Below are positions 1 through 10,063 of a stretch of DNA of 28,915 bases, in pieces. The notes beneath the pieces are model-generated. The model did no database searches. It was given only the letters and a program-made list of their open reading frames with translations, and had not been told where the DNA came from. The DNA is taken from NCBI GenBank assembly GCA_014825775.1, contig MVAQ01000253.1:1-28915 (forward strand), read 5' to 3'. Made by a program: the position numbers and the translations under genes. The DNA comes from Krasilnikovozyma curviuscula (taxonomy: Eukaryota; Basidiomycota; Tremellomycetes; Cystofilobasidiales; Mrakiaceae). How positions within the stretch are numbered: the first letter of the stretch is position 1; each line of letters begins with the position of its first letter.

Positions 1-78
1 GACGGTGGGGGCGGCAGCAGCAGCAGCCTTGAGGTCAGAGATGGTGTTCTCTTGAGGAGTAGCAACAGCGACAGGCAT
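1..78 (-). CDS. N-terminus of an unidentified protein, cut by the window edge
   Basis: Only the first 26 codons are visible, read leftward from an ATG at 78-76. The peptide begins MPVAVATPQENT and then has a run of six alanines. Codon choice is strongly restricted (GCT/GCC for Ala, AAG for Lys, CTC for Leu, ACC/ACT for Thr, ATC for Ile), which in fungi is typical of highly expressed housekeeping genes. That inference rests on few codons. The ATG is flanked by a plausible start context. The alanine run could be a linker or part of a targeting peptide. I do not recognise the family and assign no function. A chance ORF is possible, because it is short, but the codon bias argues against it. Confidence 0.5.
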   Translation of the reverse strand, partial: MPVAVATPQENTISDLKAAAAAAPTV

Positions 79-639
79 TGTGAGAGATGGAGGTGGGGGT
101 TGAGGTTGTTGGAAGGAAGTGTGAGAAAATCTCTGCGGCTTTTTATGCAGCCCGGCATTTTGTCGGTGATGTTTTCAAAAAAACCAAACTGCCCCTCCAT
201 TCCAACTGTCGGCCCAATATCCACGTGGAGAGGGTATGGGTAACCTAGCTATCTTCGACGTTTTACCTAATAGACGTGGGAAATCCAGAAGAATCGCCGC
301 TGCGCAACGACTGGAACCCAATCGAAGTGGATCGACGACCTTCGACAACCAGTTAGGCGCGACCCAGGACATTACTGGGAATGAGTTCTCATACTATTTT
401 AGCAGCAAAATACTCTCTTTCCGTATAGAGAGCTGAAAGGTGCCGAAAAGCCGTCTGAACAAGTTCCAGCTTCCGCTTCATCCATCCAGGTTTTTCGATC
501 CGCCAATGTTGTTTCATTTTTCTGGCTCGACAATTCTGAGGGATAGGCTGTATGCAACAAATCTCTGTACACCCTCGATTAGAGGTAACTCTCAAGCTGA
601 ACCGAAGTTCAGGACTGCAGCAAGGCAGCAGCGCTTACT
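79..639. other. Intergenic, probable divergent promoter region
   Basis: This lies between the starts of the left-edge gene (-) and the DUF6534 gene (+). Short ORFs in all frames show no codon bias or recognisable motif. The stretch next to the left-edge gene is rich in GA on the plus strand, which is CT on the strand of that gene; pyrimidine tracts upstream of start codons are common in fungal promoters. No TATA box can be assigned with confidence. Confidence 0.4.
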
Positions 640-2079
640 ATGGACGAGTGAGTTGAAGCCTGTTGCGTCCGCCTTTGCTTTTCTACGGACGGCTGACAAT
701 GTAGTGTGGTCGCTCCCGTAGAATCCTCTCTGCTTATCCTGAGAGTAGTTTAGGTTGAGTCAGACCTCTATTTAATCCAGGTCACAGAACTCTGACGTTC
801 TGCCTCTTTTCTCGAATCTGACAGGACCATTCCTACTGGCTGGTCTCTTCGACTCATTGCTGTTCGGGGTTGTAGCCACGGAGACGTACCACTACTATAA
901 ACGGTACCATCAAGATTCTTTCTTTTTAAGACTTATGGTTGGGACTTGTTGTTTGATTTCCCTGTATGTCTCTGATCCTTGCCGTGCGACGTCCCATCTC
1001 ACTCTTACAACCTTCTTAGTGCCAACACAATCACTCTCATCTCTTATGACTACTTTCTCTTCGTGACCAACTTTGCAAACCCAAGTGCCCTCTCAAAGAC
1101 GAGCTTCAACACCGCCATCACCCTCTTTGATTTGCTCATCGTACTGATGGTCCAGTCCTTCCTCATCCAACGAGTGTACCACCTTACACACCGCGCTTGG
1201 CTCTTTGGGGTGGCGTTCTCGTTACTATTTGCGAGCACAACTACTGGTTTTGCTTTTGCAGTGTACGAAGGGATTCTCAGGGATTTCACGCTGTATACGG
1301 TAGTAAGTCTAAGAAGCATCCTATCCGTTTCAGCCATCAGAGTTGCTCACCATTGTCACACCTAACAGACTCAACCTCTGGTCTACTGCTGGCGTGCTCT
1401 CGGTATCTGTGGTGATTTGCTGGTGACAATATCGATGTTGTGGACGCTTCTGCGCCTAAACATGGGATTTGAACACACCGACACCAAGTCGGATCGCCTC
1501 TCGAGACTAATGTAAGTGCTCAAAAAATCTTTAACAATACTTCTAGATCTCAGTGCCCTTTGTTGTCGCAGGTTCCAAGCCCAAATTTTCCCAACCCTCA
1601 ACACCATTGCATCACTGATTGCACTGAGGGGTCACCAATATTCACCGCAGAGTTTTATTTTCTTGGCAGTAGATGGGAAGTTGTACTTGATTTCGTTGCT
1701 GAGAGTGTTGAACCTGTAAGGATGGTTCATCTATCGGTTTTCGGATAACTGGCGTTGACCCTGCGCTATTCCTTTGCCATGTTTTCTCTGCCTCAGTCGC
1801 CCAACAAGCACCTCATTCACCAAACTAGAAAACACATCTCTTGAGACCAACTCTGTGACCGAGACTGCAATTCTCCCACCGGCCATTCCAGGCTCCATCT
1901 TCCGTCGACGCGTCTCTCCCGCCGGCGTTTCTTCACGTCACAGCACGGACAAAAAGGGAAAGAGGGTCAGCTTCAGTGACGAATGTAAACCTGAGGGTGA
2001 TGTGTTGGAAGATGAGAGCGAGTTGGAGTCGGCTGAGGCGAAGAAAGAATGGGCAGCTGATGTGAAGGAAACTACATAG
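640..2079 (+). CDS. DUF6534 family seven-helix membrane protein (347 aa)
   Basis: Exons: 640-647, 781-963, 1020-1302, 1369-1511, 1572-1715, 1797-2079. The first exon holds only eight bases (ATG GAC GA) before a GTGAGT donor; it was chosen because it joins in frame to an ORF that otherwise lacks an ATG. The protein has seven hydrophobic segments near residues 18-42, 53-76, 96-116, 124-146, 162-186, 207-226 and 232-254. Family-typical features are the GP at the start of helix 1, the NFANP stretch between helices 2 and 3, and a TDxxxxRL motif (195-202) after helix 5. The last 90 residues are hydrophilic and acidic, presumably cytoplasmic. An NLT sequon (15-17) lies in the short N-terminus. DUF6534 proteins are abundant in Agaricomycotina and their function is unknown; their topology resembles receptors, but ligand and G-protein coupling are unproven. 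Confidence 0.85.
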
Positions 2080-3560
2080 GCCGCGATAGCCATACCAAAG
2101 ATGTTATTCTTGATATCTGGCTACCACCCAGCCCAGCGAGCAAGGATCCTGTCGATAGATACCCCCAGCAAATAATATAATTATCCAAAGAATGAGTCTT
2201 TTGATGAAATCAGTATATCAAATGATCTTCAGCAGGTAGTATATTGTGTGGATAAGGTTGAAATCGAGGTAGATTGCTGCTTTCTTTCCGTCTGAGTCAT
2301 TCCAGGAATCAAACACATCGGGTTTACAAGACCACCCACTAGGTTGACTCGAGAAAATCAGATATGGAAGTCACCATTTTCATGACTCTGCTCGTTACAC
2401 CTCTTTGACTTCCGTCGCGGGTTGTGTTCAGGATATCATTGTCACAGAGGTAAGTTGGTTCTTCTCCCTCTTCAAAAACCGTGGATGGCAACGAAGAAAC
2501 CCCCTTACCTAGGCCCGACCGAGTTGTTACTGCAAAATCAATTCGTCGAGTTATCAGAGGCTACATCGGTAAGAAAAACATCAAGCTAGGTCTAGCATCT
2601 ATCAAGGTGGAATTGGATGAGGATATGGAGGCATGAAAAAGGAGCCAATGGAATGAAAACAAAACTCCCAGCTGCTTTTCGCAGACCCAAAGAGGCAGAC
2701 TGATGTTCGTCTCCAGGCCCTTTCTTGAAGATATTCCGTTTAAAATCAATTTTCACGCTCCATTTTCGACGTGCGACTTTCACGTGCCATTGGGACCTTC
2801 GCTTGCGCAATCTCAATTCGATTGGCCATTTTACCTTCAGAAGCTTATCTGCCTGTGAACGGGAAATCCTTTAGCGTTTTCGATCTCAGAGCATTCATCA
2901 GCTCTGACTCTGGTGATTGTGTCCTCTACACACTGTATGTCATTCAATGCAAAAACACGCGTATGTTTTTTGTTTTTGAAATTTTCTTGATTTGGGCGGT
3001 GGCCCTCGCTGGATGCAGTTTGTTCTCAGAGATAACAAAGAAAGTTTCGCACTAGTGATGGTAAACAACAACGCAGTGGGGTTTTTACTTCGAGGTAAAT
3101 TGAAAATTGAGAACTTTATTTTCTCCCTTCTTCGACCCCGCTTTGTTTGCAAGCAACCCACGGTCACTCCTCAACCCGTCCAGGATCGACAAGATCTTCG
3201 TTCAAGGTCTGCGACGACAAGGACTTTCGACTCTTGTATATCTGCGGTGCACGTAGGGCTCTATGAGAAGACGAGCCCTGGCAACCAGCGACTAGGATAT
3301 TGTCACGCTGTTGTAGGTACAACCTTCAGGTGAGTCTCATTCCATGGTTGGCTTCACTCCTCACAGCTTACGAACCTGTACTCTACTCGATTCTCACTCC
3401 AAAGCTGCTGTATTTTCAGCTCTAGTCCGAATCGAAGGAGAGGACCCCTGAGACTGTTCGCTACAGAACGCTGCTCGAAATTCTGCCTCTCTCCAACAAT
3501 CTGATCAAGGTTCAAAAGCCTCCCAATCTTCGGATCTGCTTTCCTTAGCAGCTGGAAGTC
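2080..3560. other. Gene-poor gap of about 1.5 kb
   Basis: The left part must hold the 3' UTR of the DUF6534 gene and the right part the promoter of the coiled-coil gene. Isolated splice-like signals occur (GTAAGT at 2453, GTAAGA near 2571), but no combination of exons gives a reading frame with a start, a stop and a recognisable motif. The longest ORFs, on either strand, are under 115 codons and have unremarkable composition. A non-coding transcript or a decayed gene cannot be excluded. Confidence 0.4.
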
Positions 3561-6523
3561 ATGTACCAATCCCAGCAGACTCCTAGGCCTCGCCCTCCAG
3601 GTATAGGAAAGCGTCGAACATCGAATTCCAAACCTCTGATCCACCATGGCCCCGTCTTCAGCCTCAGTTCTAGCAACGTCTTTGGCAAAGGTGACGGATC
3701 AGAAATTAGAGGGTCTGATAGTCAGGACAATCTCGTTGCTGCTGGCGAAGCTCCTCCTCCTTATCCGTTCCCTTCACCTTCCCTGAAATCGCAAACCTTG
3801 CAGGTCACGCATGCTCGTGCTGTGACCAGTGGCGGGGCTGTAGGTTCTCCATTAGAAGAGGCCATGAAGATGCTGGGTGTTGATGTCAATTTGGAAGCTA
3901 ATACAGGTGCTACAAAGAATAGTGTGGATGAAGGGTGGATCCAGGAGAGGAGCAGAGAAGAGCTGAGTAGATTACTTCTCGAAGCTGAACGGTCAGTCTT
4001 TGCGCTTTCCTGGCTGCTTCGTCGGCTTAGACCCACCTCTTGATTTTCTAAACAGGCTTATTCGGGAACGTGAAAGAGACCTCAGTCTCGCGGCCGCCAT
4101 TGGACAGTCATTGCTAGAGAAAAACATATCACTACGCAACAAACATGAAACGCTTCTGGCAACATTACCAGACTCAGCCTCATCACCACAATTAAATTCT
4201 GACAGCAATAATCACTGTCCACAAATCACATCAACACCCCTTGCTAAAAGAAGTAGGGCGATGGATGGATGGTCGTTCCCTCTCACAGACTCATCACAGC
4301 AGAGCCATCAAGTTCCAGCTGTCATTTCGGAACAAGACGATAGTCATACAAGATCGCCAACACCTTCATCAATAGCTTCTCCTCTTCGAGCCACCTCCAG
4401 AGTAGCCCAACGCTTCGCGTCTCGACCCAACCACTCTCCTCAGGTGTCTTTGGCAGTCCAAAATCAAGCTTTACATGAGGCACTTACAGACCTTCAAGTC
4501 ACCACATCTCGGTCTGAGTCTGAAGGAAGAAAGAAGCTCAGAAATCTTGAAAGGGAAATCAAGACTCTTCAAGAAGCGTTAAAGGCGAGCGAGGGAGAAT
4601 TGGAGAGACGAGTTGACGTTGCAGGTCTTGCGTCTGCAGGCAACAGTTCTCGCCCTGCTCAGAAGGCATGGGAACGCAGAAAACAAGATAATATGATGAA
4701 TGATTTGGAAGATCAGCAGCATTTGTAAGTTGAATTTCAAAATGACTTCTTCTGTTGCGGCTTTTCACCGACAATATCTATATCGTTTCAGACTCAATGA
4801 ATCATCAATGACGGACTTTGCTCCCCCAAAACCACCTCAACTGTTACCAGTTTCTTTTAATCTAGATCCAGAGTCGTTAAAGCCTTCACCTTTCCACATA
4901 CCTATTCACCGGACGCCCTTAAAGGTTCACTTCCCTTCAACGCTCCCATCTGAAGACAATCAAGATGATTCTGTCAACCAAACGACAACAGATGGACCAC
5001 AAACGCCTGTACAAGTTTCTAAATTGTCTACATCCACTGCATCTTCCCCGTTCACCTCTCCACAGGCTCCCATCACTCGAACCAGACATTTATCTTTGAA
5101 CTTCCCAATCTCACCACCAAGTTCATCTCCGATGCAACAAGACCTGGTCCAAAAGTTGCTTGGCAAAATTGAGGAGCTGCAAAAAGCAAACATCGAGCTC
5201 AAAGCTGAACACCGCGAGGTGGTGGAGAGAGTCAGTCAAGTTGAAGAAGAAGGTCGAGAGCTTGAGGGAATGATTGCGGCGTCTCAAGTTGGAACAAAGG
5301 AAGACTCTGAAGACCAAGAGAATGGCCAGCTAACTAGACCAAAGGGAAATCAATCAGCGATCCGAAACATCAAGACTAGAAAACGTACTCACAGCACCTT
5401 CTCCACGCTGTCAGGCCCGCAGTCGCCCAATACCACACCTGTCAAATCAGCTGAACGAGAAAATGTCAGTCTCAAAATGCCCATCATCAAAGCTTCTGCC
5501 GATTCTTCCCTTTCCTCACTCGCCGACACGTCGCCAACCAAATCAAGATCCTCGTCGGGGCAGCTTCGTCATATCCCTTCAATCTCTTCTCTGGGAGGCT
5601 ATATCGACAACTTGAGAGGAAAAACTCTCGAAAGTGAACTTGGACGAGAGTATGGTGAGGATTGGGCTGGAGAGTTTTTCGGAAGTCCTGCAGGCTCTAC
5701 CATCTCCAAGTATTCGTCGACGCAACCAGGGCCGTTCGACGGTGCTGTGGAAGTGTCTAGCGGCAGCAATGCTCTTCAAGCCGTAAGAGATGTTATTCAT
5801 CGAGGTCGTAAGTTCTCAAGCTGTCATCTTGTTTGATAAAACTCGTTCTGACTGACCCTTTACTGATTCTATCCAGCTTCACCTTACCAACCCCACGCAG
5901 GTTCTATCTTACCTCATGGCTCTCTAATCGAGTCCCCTCCATCTGATGTTCAAACTTTCGACCTTCTTTCCACCGCTATTGAAACACGTCCTACTACCTG
6001 GGCCGACAGCGAAGCCATCCCACCGCCACCTGGTGCCATCGAGCGAATTGTCGATTGGGGAAGCAGAAGGAGGGAAGCTTCAAATATCGAGCCTTTCGAC
6101 GAGAATGTTTACCCAGAAGCAGAAGACGAAGGCAAAGGTAGATTCCAACGTCTACGCCTTCGTCTTCAAGGCAATCTTGATTCTCCTGAGGCGAGTAGAA
6201 GAAGAATAACGCATGGCACTTCTATGACTACTCTGAGAATTGAAGCTCCATCATCACCACCGGAACATCACAGTGAAGACGAAGAGTTTGAGCTGGTTAA
6301 CCGTCCACGAAACTCTGGTGTCCCGTATGGGCCGCTGTCCTTCACTGCTCGATATCTCACTCCATCTCATGTAATTGAGAGAAGCATCAGAAATCTGCTT
6401 GAGATATGGATGTTTGTCCAGTTCTGCCTGGTTCTCTGCGTTGTGATCTGGAGAGCTGTCGAGCTAGGTCCAAGGGATGTACTCAGGAGTTCTGGTGACG
6501 GCCCCCGAAGACGCATAGGATAA
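3561..6523 (+). CDS. Tail-anchored coiled-coil protein with a CC1-box-like motif (920 aa)
   Basis: Exons: 3561-3991, 4056-4724, 4792-5807, 5877-6523. A TAG lies in frame just upstream of the ATG. Most of the chain is Ser/Pro-rich and probably disordered, with three helical regions. The first (about 128-180) contains DLSLAAAIGQSLLEKN, with AAxxG at 156-160. This closely resembles the CC1-box of BICD2, Spindly and HAP1/TRAK, which in animals binds the dynein light intermediate chain. Heptad-rich segments follow near 280-330 and 480-535. A single hydrophobic helix (about 880-900) ends some 20 residues before the C-terminus, so the protein is probably tail-anchored with its bulk in the cytosol. 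The basic tail lacks a KASH-like proline ending. A role as a membrane-bound dynein adaptor is inference from this motif and architecture. It could instead be a tether or scaffold that matches by chance. Confidence 0.85.
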
Positions 6524-6771
6524 GCACGTTCGACTCAAGAGCATGACATCACCCACATGTATATAACACATCACTGAACATTATTTTGTTTGTTAACCTA
6601 ATACCATCATGTAATCTCAAGGGGCCTAATGATTGACTCCGTCCCTGTATCGGTCCTTTCTTTTCCGTAGCTTTTCCTCGACGTTGCTTATGTTTATATT
6701 GATCGGCTATGAGAATGCAAGCTGAGTACAGTCAGAAACGTAGTGTTCACAGACTGGATCCTTCGTTGACA

Positions 6772-7720
6772 TTACGCCTCTTCATCCCCACCGACGACGT
6801 CAGCTCCTTCCTTCAGCCATCGGAAAGTCAGGCTACATCGAATGTCTCTTCCACGATAGATTGGCTTTCCACCCCCTTGCGCGTCCTCAATCCAGTCGCC
6901 AAACTTTTTCTGTGATACCACGAAGAGGGTAGCAGCGAGCGGCGCCAGTCAGAAGCAGCATTAAAAAGGGGGAAGCAAGGGCCAATTACCTCTATCCCAT
7001 GCTCCCAGTTCCATCTAGCTTCTCCCGTCATGACACAGACTGTCCTTTCGGGGAGCCAGAAACGATGAACCCTTCTCGAGGAATTATGTGTCAAGCAAAA
7101 GACGGTGGGAGAGATTAGTGAGACTGATATGATGGATGATTCAAACCGAGAGGGCAGATCGATATGACTTGTTATTCCTTCCTGCCAAGTGCAAGAATAA
7201 GATTGTTAGATCATCTCGTAGAGAACTGAGGCTCTGTGAGACTGCTTACGCCTGGGTAATACAGATTCAGGATCACTAAGCAGAAAGGGTTTCAGTTGCG
7301 AAGCACTGGCTCCTCAATTTTGATAAATCGGTCACCTTGACGTTTCCTGTCCATCATGAAAACTTCATCCATCAGCTCTGGCGGCAGTCTACCGCCCAAA
7401 ACATTCTTCAGCTCGGCCAAGGTCCTGTCCAGGTAGGCATTAGAACCAAAATAGCTGCCTAGGTCGTTGATCTTGTTTCCAAATATCATGGCATTGTTGG
7501 TTGTCCCGTTCTGAAAGATGTTGTGGTCGCCAATATCAACGAGTAGTTGGGAGGCGAAGTCGGTTGAAATCAAGCTTGGGAAAACAAGCAAGCCCGGAAT
7601 CGAGGGTGGATCGAGGGAAGCAACATCTCCAGGCGAGTCGAAGCTTGTATCATTGTGGCCTGCCTCGGATGTATCGTCCTCTAGGCTGGAAAAGAGCGAG
7701 CATGGCGAGTCGTTTTCCAT
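6772..7720 (-). CDS. AlkB-like 2-oxoglutarate/Fe(II) dioxygenase (246 aa)
   Basis: Exons in transcript order: 7720-7336, 7275-7250, 7181-6990, 6909-6772. A TGA lies in frame just upstream of the ATG. The N-terminal half has family features such as IPGLLVF and NNAMIFG. The core reads VILNLYYPGEGITSHID, supplying the iron ligands H143 and D145; H198 (WEHGI) is the third ligand. R225 in RCSLTFR is the 2-oxoglutarate-binding arginine. AlkB-family enzymes oxidatively remove methyl groups from nucleic acids or proteins; which substrate this paralogue uses cannot be read from sequence. The first intron needs a non-consensus GTGACC donor, accepted because it alone restores QVILNLYYPG. If that intron is retained, translation ends after residue 142, before the iron ligands. 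The gene converges on the coiled-coil gene with 248 bp between them. Confidence 0.88.
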
Positions 7721-8149
7721 GCCAAAGCCACTTCAGAGGGACCAAAAGCTGGTTAGAGCAATCAACCATGTTACACTAACAATATTGTGCCTACTCAATA
7801 GGTGTGGGAGAAAGAGAAGAGCCAGTGTCACGATTGGAAAGGACTGGTTTGAAGACACGCGAAAAAGCTGGTGTCCCGAGCTGAATTTTGCCGCCTTTGT
7901 CCACTAATGACTGGGGAGTTGGCGTTGCGCCTATCTCCTGAAGACAAGACCTTTCCAAATTGCCTCCCTGGACGACCGTGATACGACTGGACGCCTATGC
8001 GCAGAGCTCAACGGGTAGCGTGACCACAGATAGAAGAAGCAAAAACAAACTACATAATCTGAGTAAGTAAAATAAGAAGTCTTTCAAAAATAAACCAGGA
8101 TAATACTTTGATCTTCGTTTTGAGGCTGTGATGCAATCATCTCTCTGAG
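7721..8149. other. Intergenic: upstream of the AlkB-like gene, downstream of the SDR gene
   Basis: Both flanking genes are on the minus strand, so this holds the SDR terminator region and the AlkB-like promoter. An antisense ORF (7518-7907) partly overlaps AlkB exon 1 and has no family features. The 8040-8110 part is A-rich on the plus strand, consistent with a 3' UTR. Nothing else is evident. Confidence 0.4.
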
Positions 8150-9601
8150 CTATAAAGCGACCGCGACCTCTGGAGCAGCTTTTCTCCAGATAGCGACAGC
8201 CTCTTCCCAGATCCGGTCGCCAGCTTGAACACCTTTGGGATTAGACAAGTAAGCTAGAGGGCTGCCAGGACCGGTTTGAATGATGAAAAGGTCAATCACT
8301 ACTCTAGAGCAAAGAAGAAGAAAATAAACTCAAAGCATACTTACAGTGCAGGTTTCATGTAACTCTGAAGTTCACAGAGACCATAATAAGAAAGGTTTTT
8401 AGCTCAGGTTCGGTCAAATATACTTTCAAACCGTAGACGCTCACGATGAATTCCAAAGAGCGATCGATTGCGGTGGCAGCCCAAACCACATTCTTAGAGC
8501 CAACCTGTATCACCCGAGCTTTAGTGAGCTCAGTAGATGCTACAGCCCTGGGGAGGGCGGTAGGAGTGCGGCAGACCTTTGACTCACCGTTGGAGGGACA
8601 GCAAGAGCTCTGAAAAACAAGTGGGTCACAGATGAAGTATATCCTCGGAAGAATTGACTCTGGACCAATCCCGGGTCAACGCAGCTGATGTTGATCTCGG
8701 GGTAAAGAGGAATCATTTTATGCATCATGGATTGAAGAATCAACTGCGATGGCAGAGATCTAGTCAGTTATCAGAAGCATATCACAAAGAGATTGGTACA
8801 CGAACCTTGGATACCATGTACCTAGTCTCTCCAACGATCTTTTTGGGCTCAGCTAGATATTTGATTGGGTATTCTTCTTCCATGAATGGCTTAGTCGGCG
8901 CCCAGTAATGAATGCCAGAACCCACCACGACAAGGTGAGGCTTGTACTGCGTCGAAGGCGTACTGAGCGGTTGAGCAGCTGCAGTCTTTTTCATAAGAGG
9001 AGTAAGGAGGACTGCGAGAAGAACTGTTGAGACAGCATTTGTCTGAATACTGTGGAAAAGAGAGCCATGGTTTGAGACGAAGCAAGGATTGCAGCAAGCG
9101 GCACTTCAAGTAGAGACCCACGTATTTTCGAGCCCATCCTTGGTCATTTCCGGCAAGGTGACAGCATCGCCTGGGTTGCGTCCAGCGTTCATAACAGCAA
9201 TATCCAACCTTGTAAGCTCATCGTTGGCTCGTCTAGCGAATGCGCGAACGCTCTCGAAATCGACCAGATCGAGAGGCCAGCATTCAATCTGATGAGACTT
9301 GATGTTGACATTTCGTCGAAGGAGCTCCGATTTGGACTCTTCTGCCGAGGAGATGCGACGGTTCCCAATGATGAGTTTAGCTGGATTGTAGGACAGCAGA
9401 GTGGAAGCAGTTTCGAGGCCAATACCTAATGCAGATGTGGGAAATGTCAGTTGGAAGGAACGGAAACATACCAAACTACGCTTACTCACCTCCAGCGGCA
9501 ACTCCAGTTACGAGGACTGTCCTTCCGCTTAGATCGACTCGCTGAAGGTCAGGCAGCGAGCACTTTTGTCGCCAGACGAATTGGGGCAATGACATCGACA
9601 T
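8150..9601 (-). CDS. Short-chain dehydrogenase/reductase, NAD(P)-dependent (349 aa)
   Basis: Exons in transcript order: 9601-9490, 9425-9122, 9049-8806, 8743-8588, 8504-8445, 8364-8345, 8303-8150. The Rossmann glycine loop TGVAAGGIG lies at residues 32-40, of the TGxxxGGIG form seen in some fungal SDRs. Catalytic positions are N117 (VMNAG), S183 (VVGSGIHYW), Y216 and K220 (YMVSK). The DPG motif after the active site helps place the cofactor. The long gap between the Ser and Tyr matches the fungal retinol-dehydrogenase-like SDR group rather than the classical 13-residue spacing. The substrate is unknown; it is probably a carbonyl/alcohol of a lipid or small molecule, in the cytosol or on a membrane. 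Seven exons with a 20-nt exon 6 and a 41-nt last intron make the 3' end the least certain part. An alternative start two codons downstream (9595) is possible. Confidence 0.88.
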
Positions 9602-10063
9602 GGTGAAGTGAATAGGCTCAGAAGGCGTAAGGGGGGAGGAGAAGTAAAGACAAAAGCGAAAGGAGAATGGATGATGTCTTCCAAAAAACCACAAAAAAAA
9701 AAACAAGTTTTGATGGCGATTCTCCACTTGCTCCCTCAGAGAAGAGGTATCACATACAATCCACTTTCCCCTATCCACTCGCGGCCGGCCTTCGGGTATT
9801 TTCTGATAAATACCAGTGCAAACGCGCGGCCATCCGCCACCGGTACAATAAAAATCTATCGCCGATCCTTCAGACAGGAAGGTTTGGCTGTATCCTCCAG
9901 TTTTAAAGAGTATGGATGGAGGTACAGTGGGAGAGAAAAAATCTCGTTTCAGAACTATTTCTAGCAAAAACATAAATACCATGTCCACGTCCCAATATGC
10001 TCGCCATCGAGCGGAGTTCACGAAAGGCTGACCTTGAAGACACAAGCTATACCAACCTGACCT
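9602..10063. other. Intergenic: promoter of the SDR gene and 3' region of the F-box gene
   Basis: Both neighbours are minus-strand genes. An 11-base A run (9693-9703), read as T on the transcribed side, lies about 92 bp upstream of the SDR start. Poly(dA:dT) tracts of this kind commonly keep fungal promoters nucleosome-poor. Three overlapping ORFs here (within 9482-10045) carry no family features beyond SDR exon 1. Confidence 0.4.

Noticed and set aside
440..721. 93-codon ORF upstream of the DUF6534 gene
   Set aside because: It overlaps the first exon and intron of the DUF6534 model in another frame and has no family feature or codon bias.
2364..2635. Possible small spliced gene in the gap before the coiled-coil gene
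   Set aside because: Donor-like GTAAGT and short open stretches are present, but the implied introns would be under 40 nt or the joins hit stops; no motif emerges.
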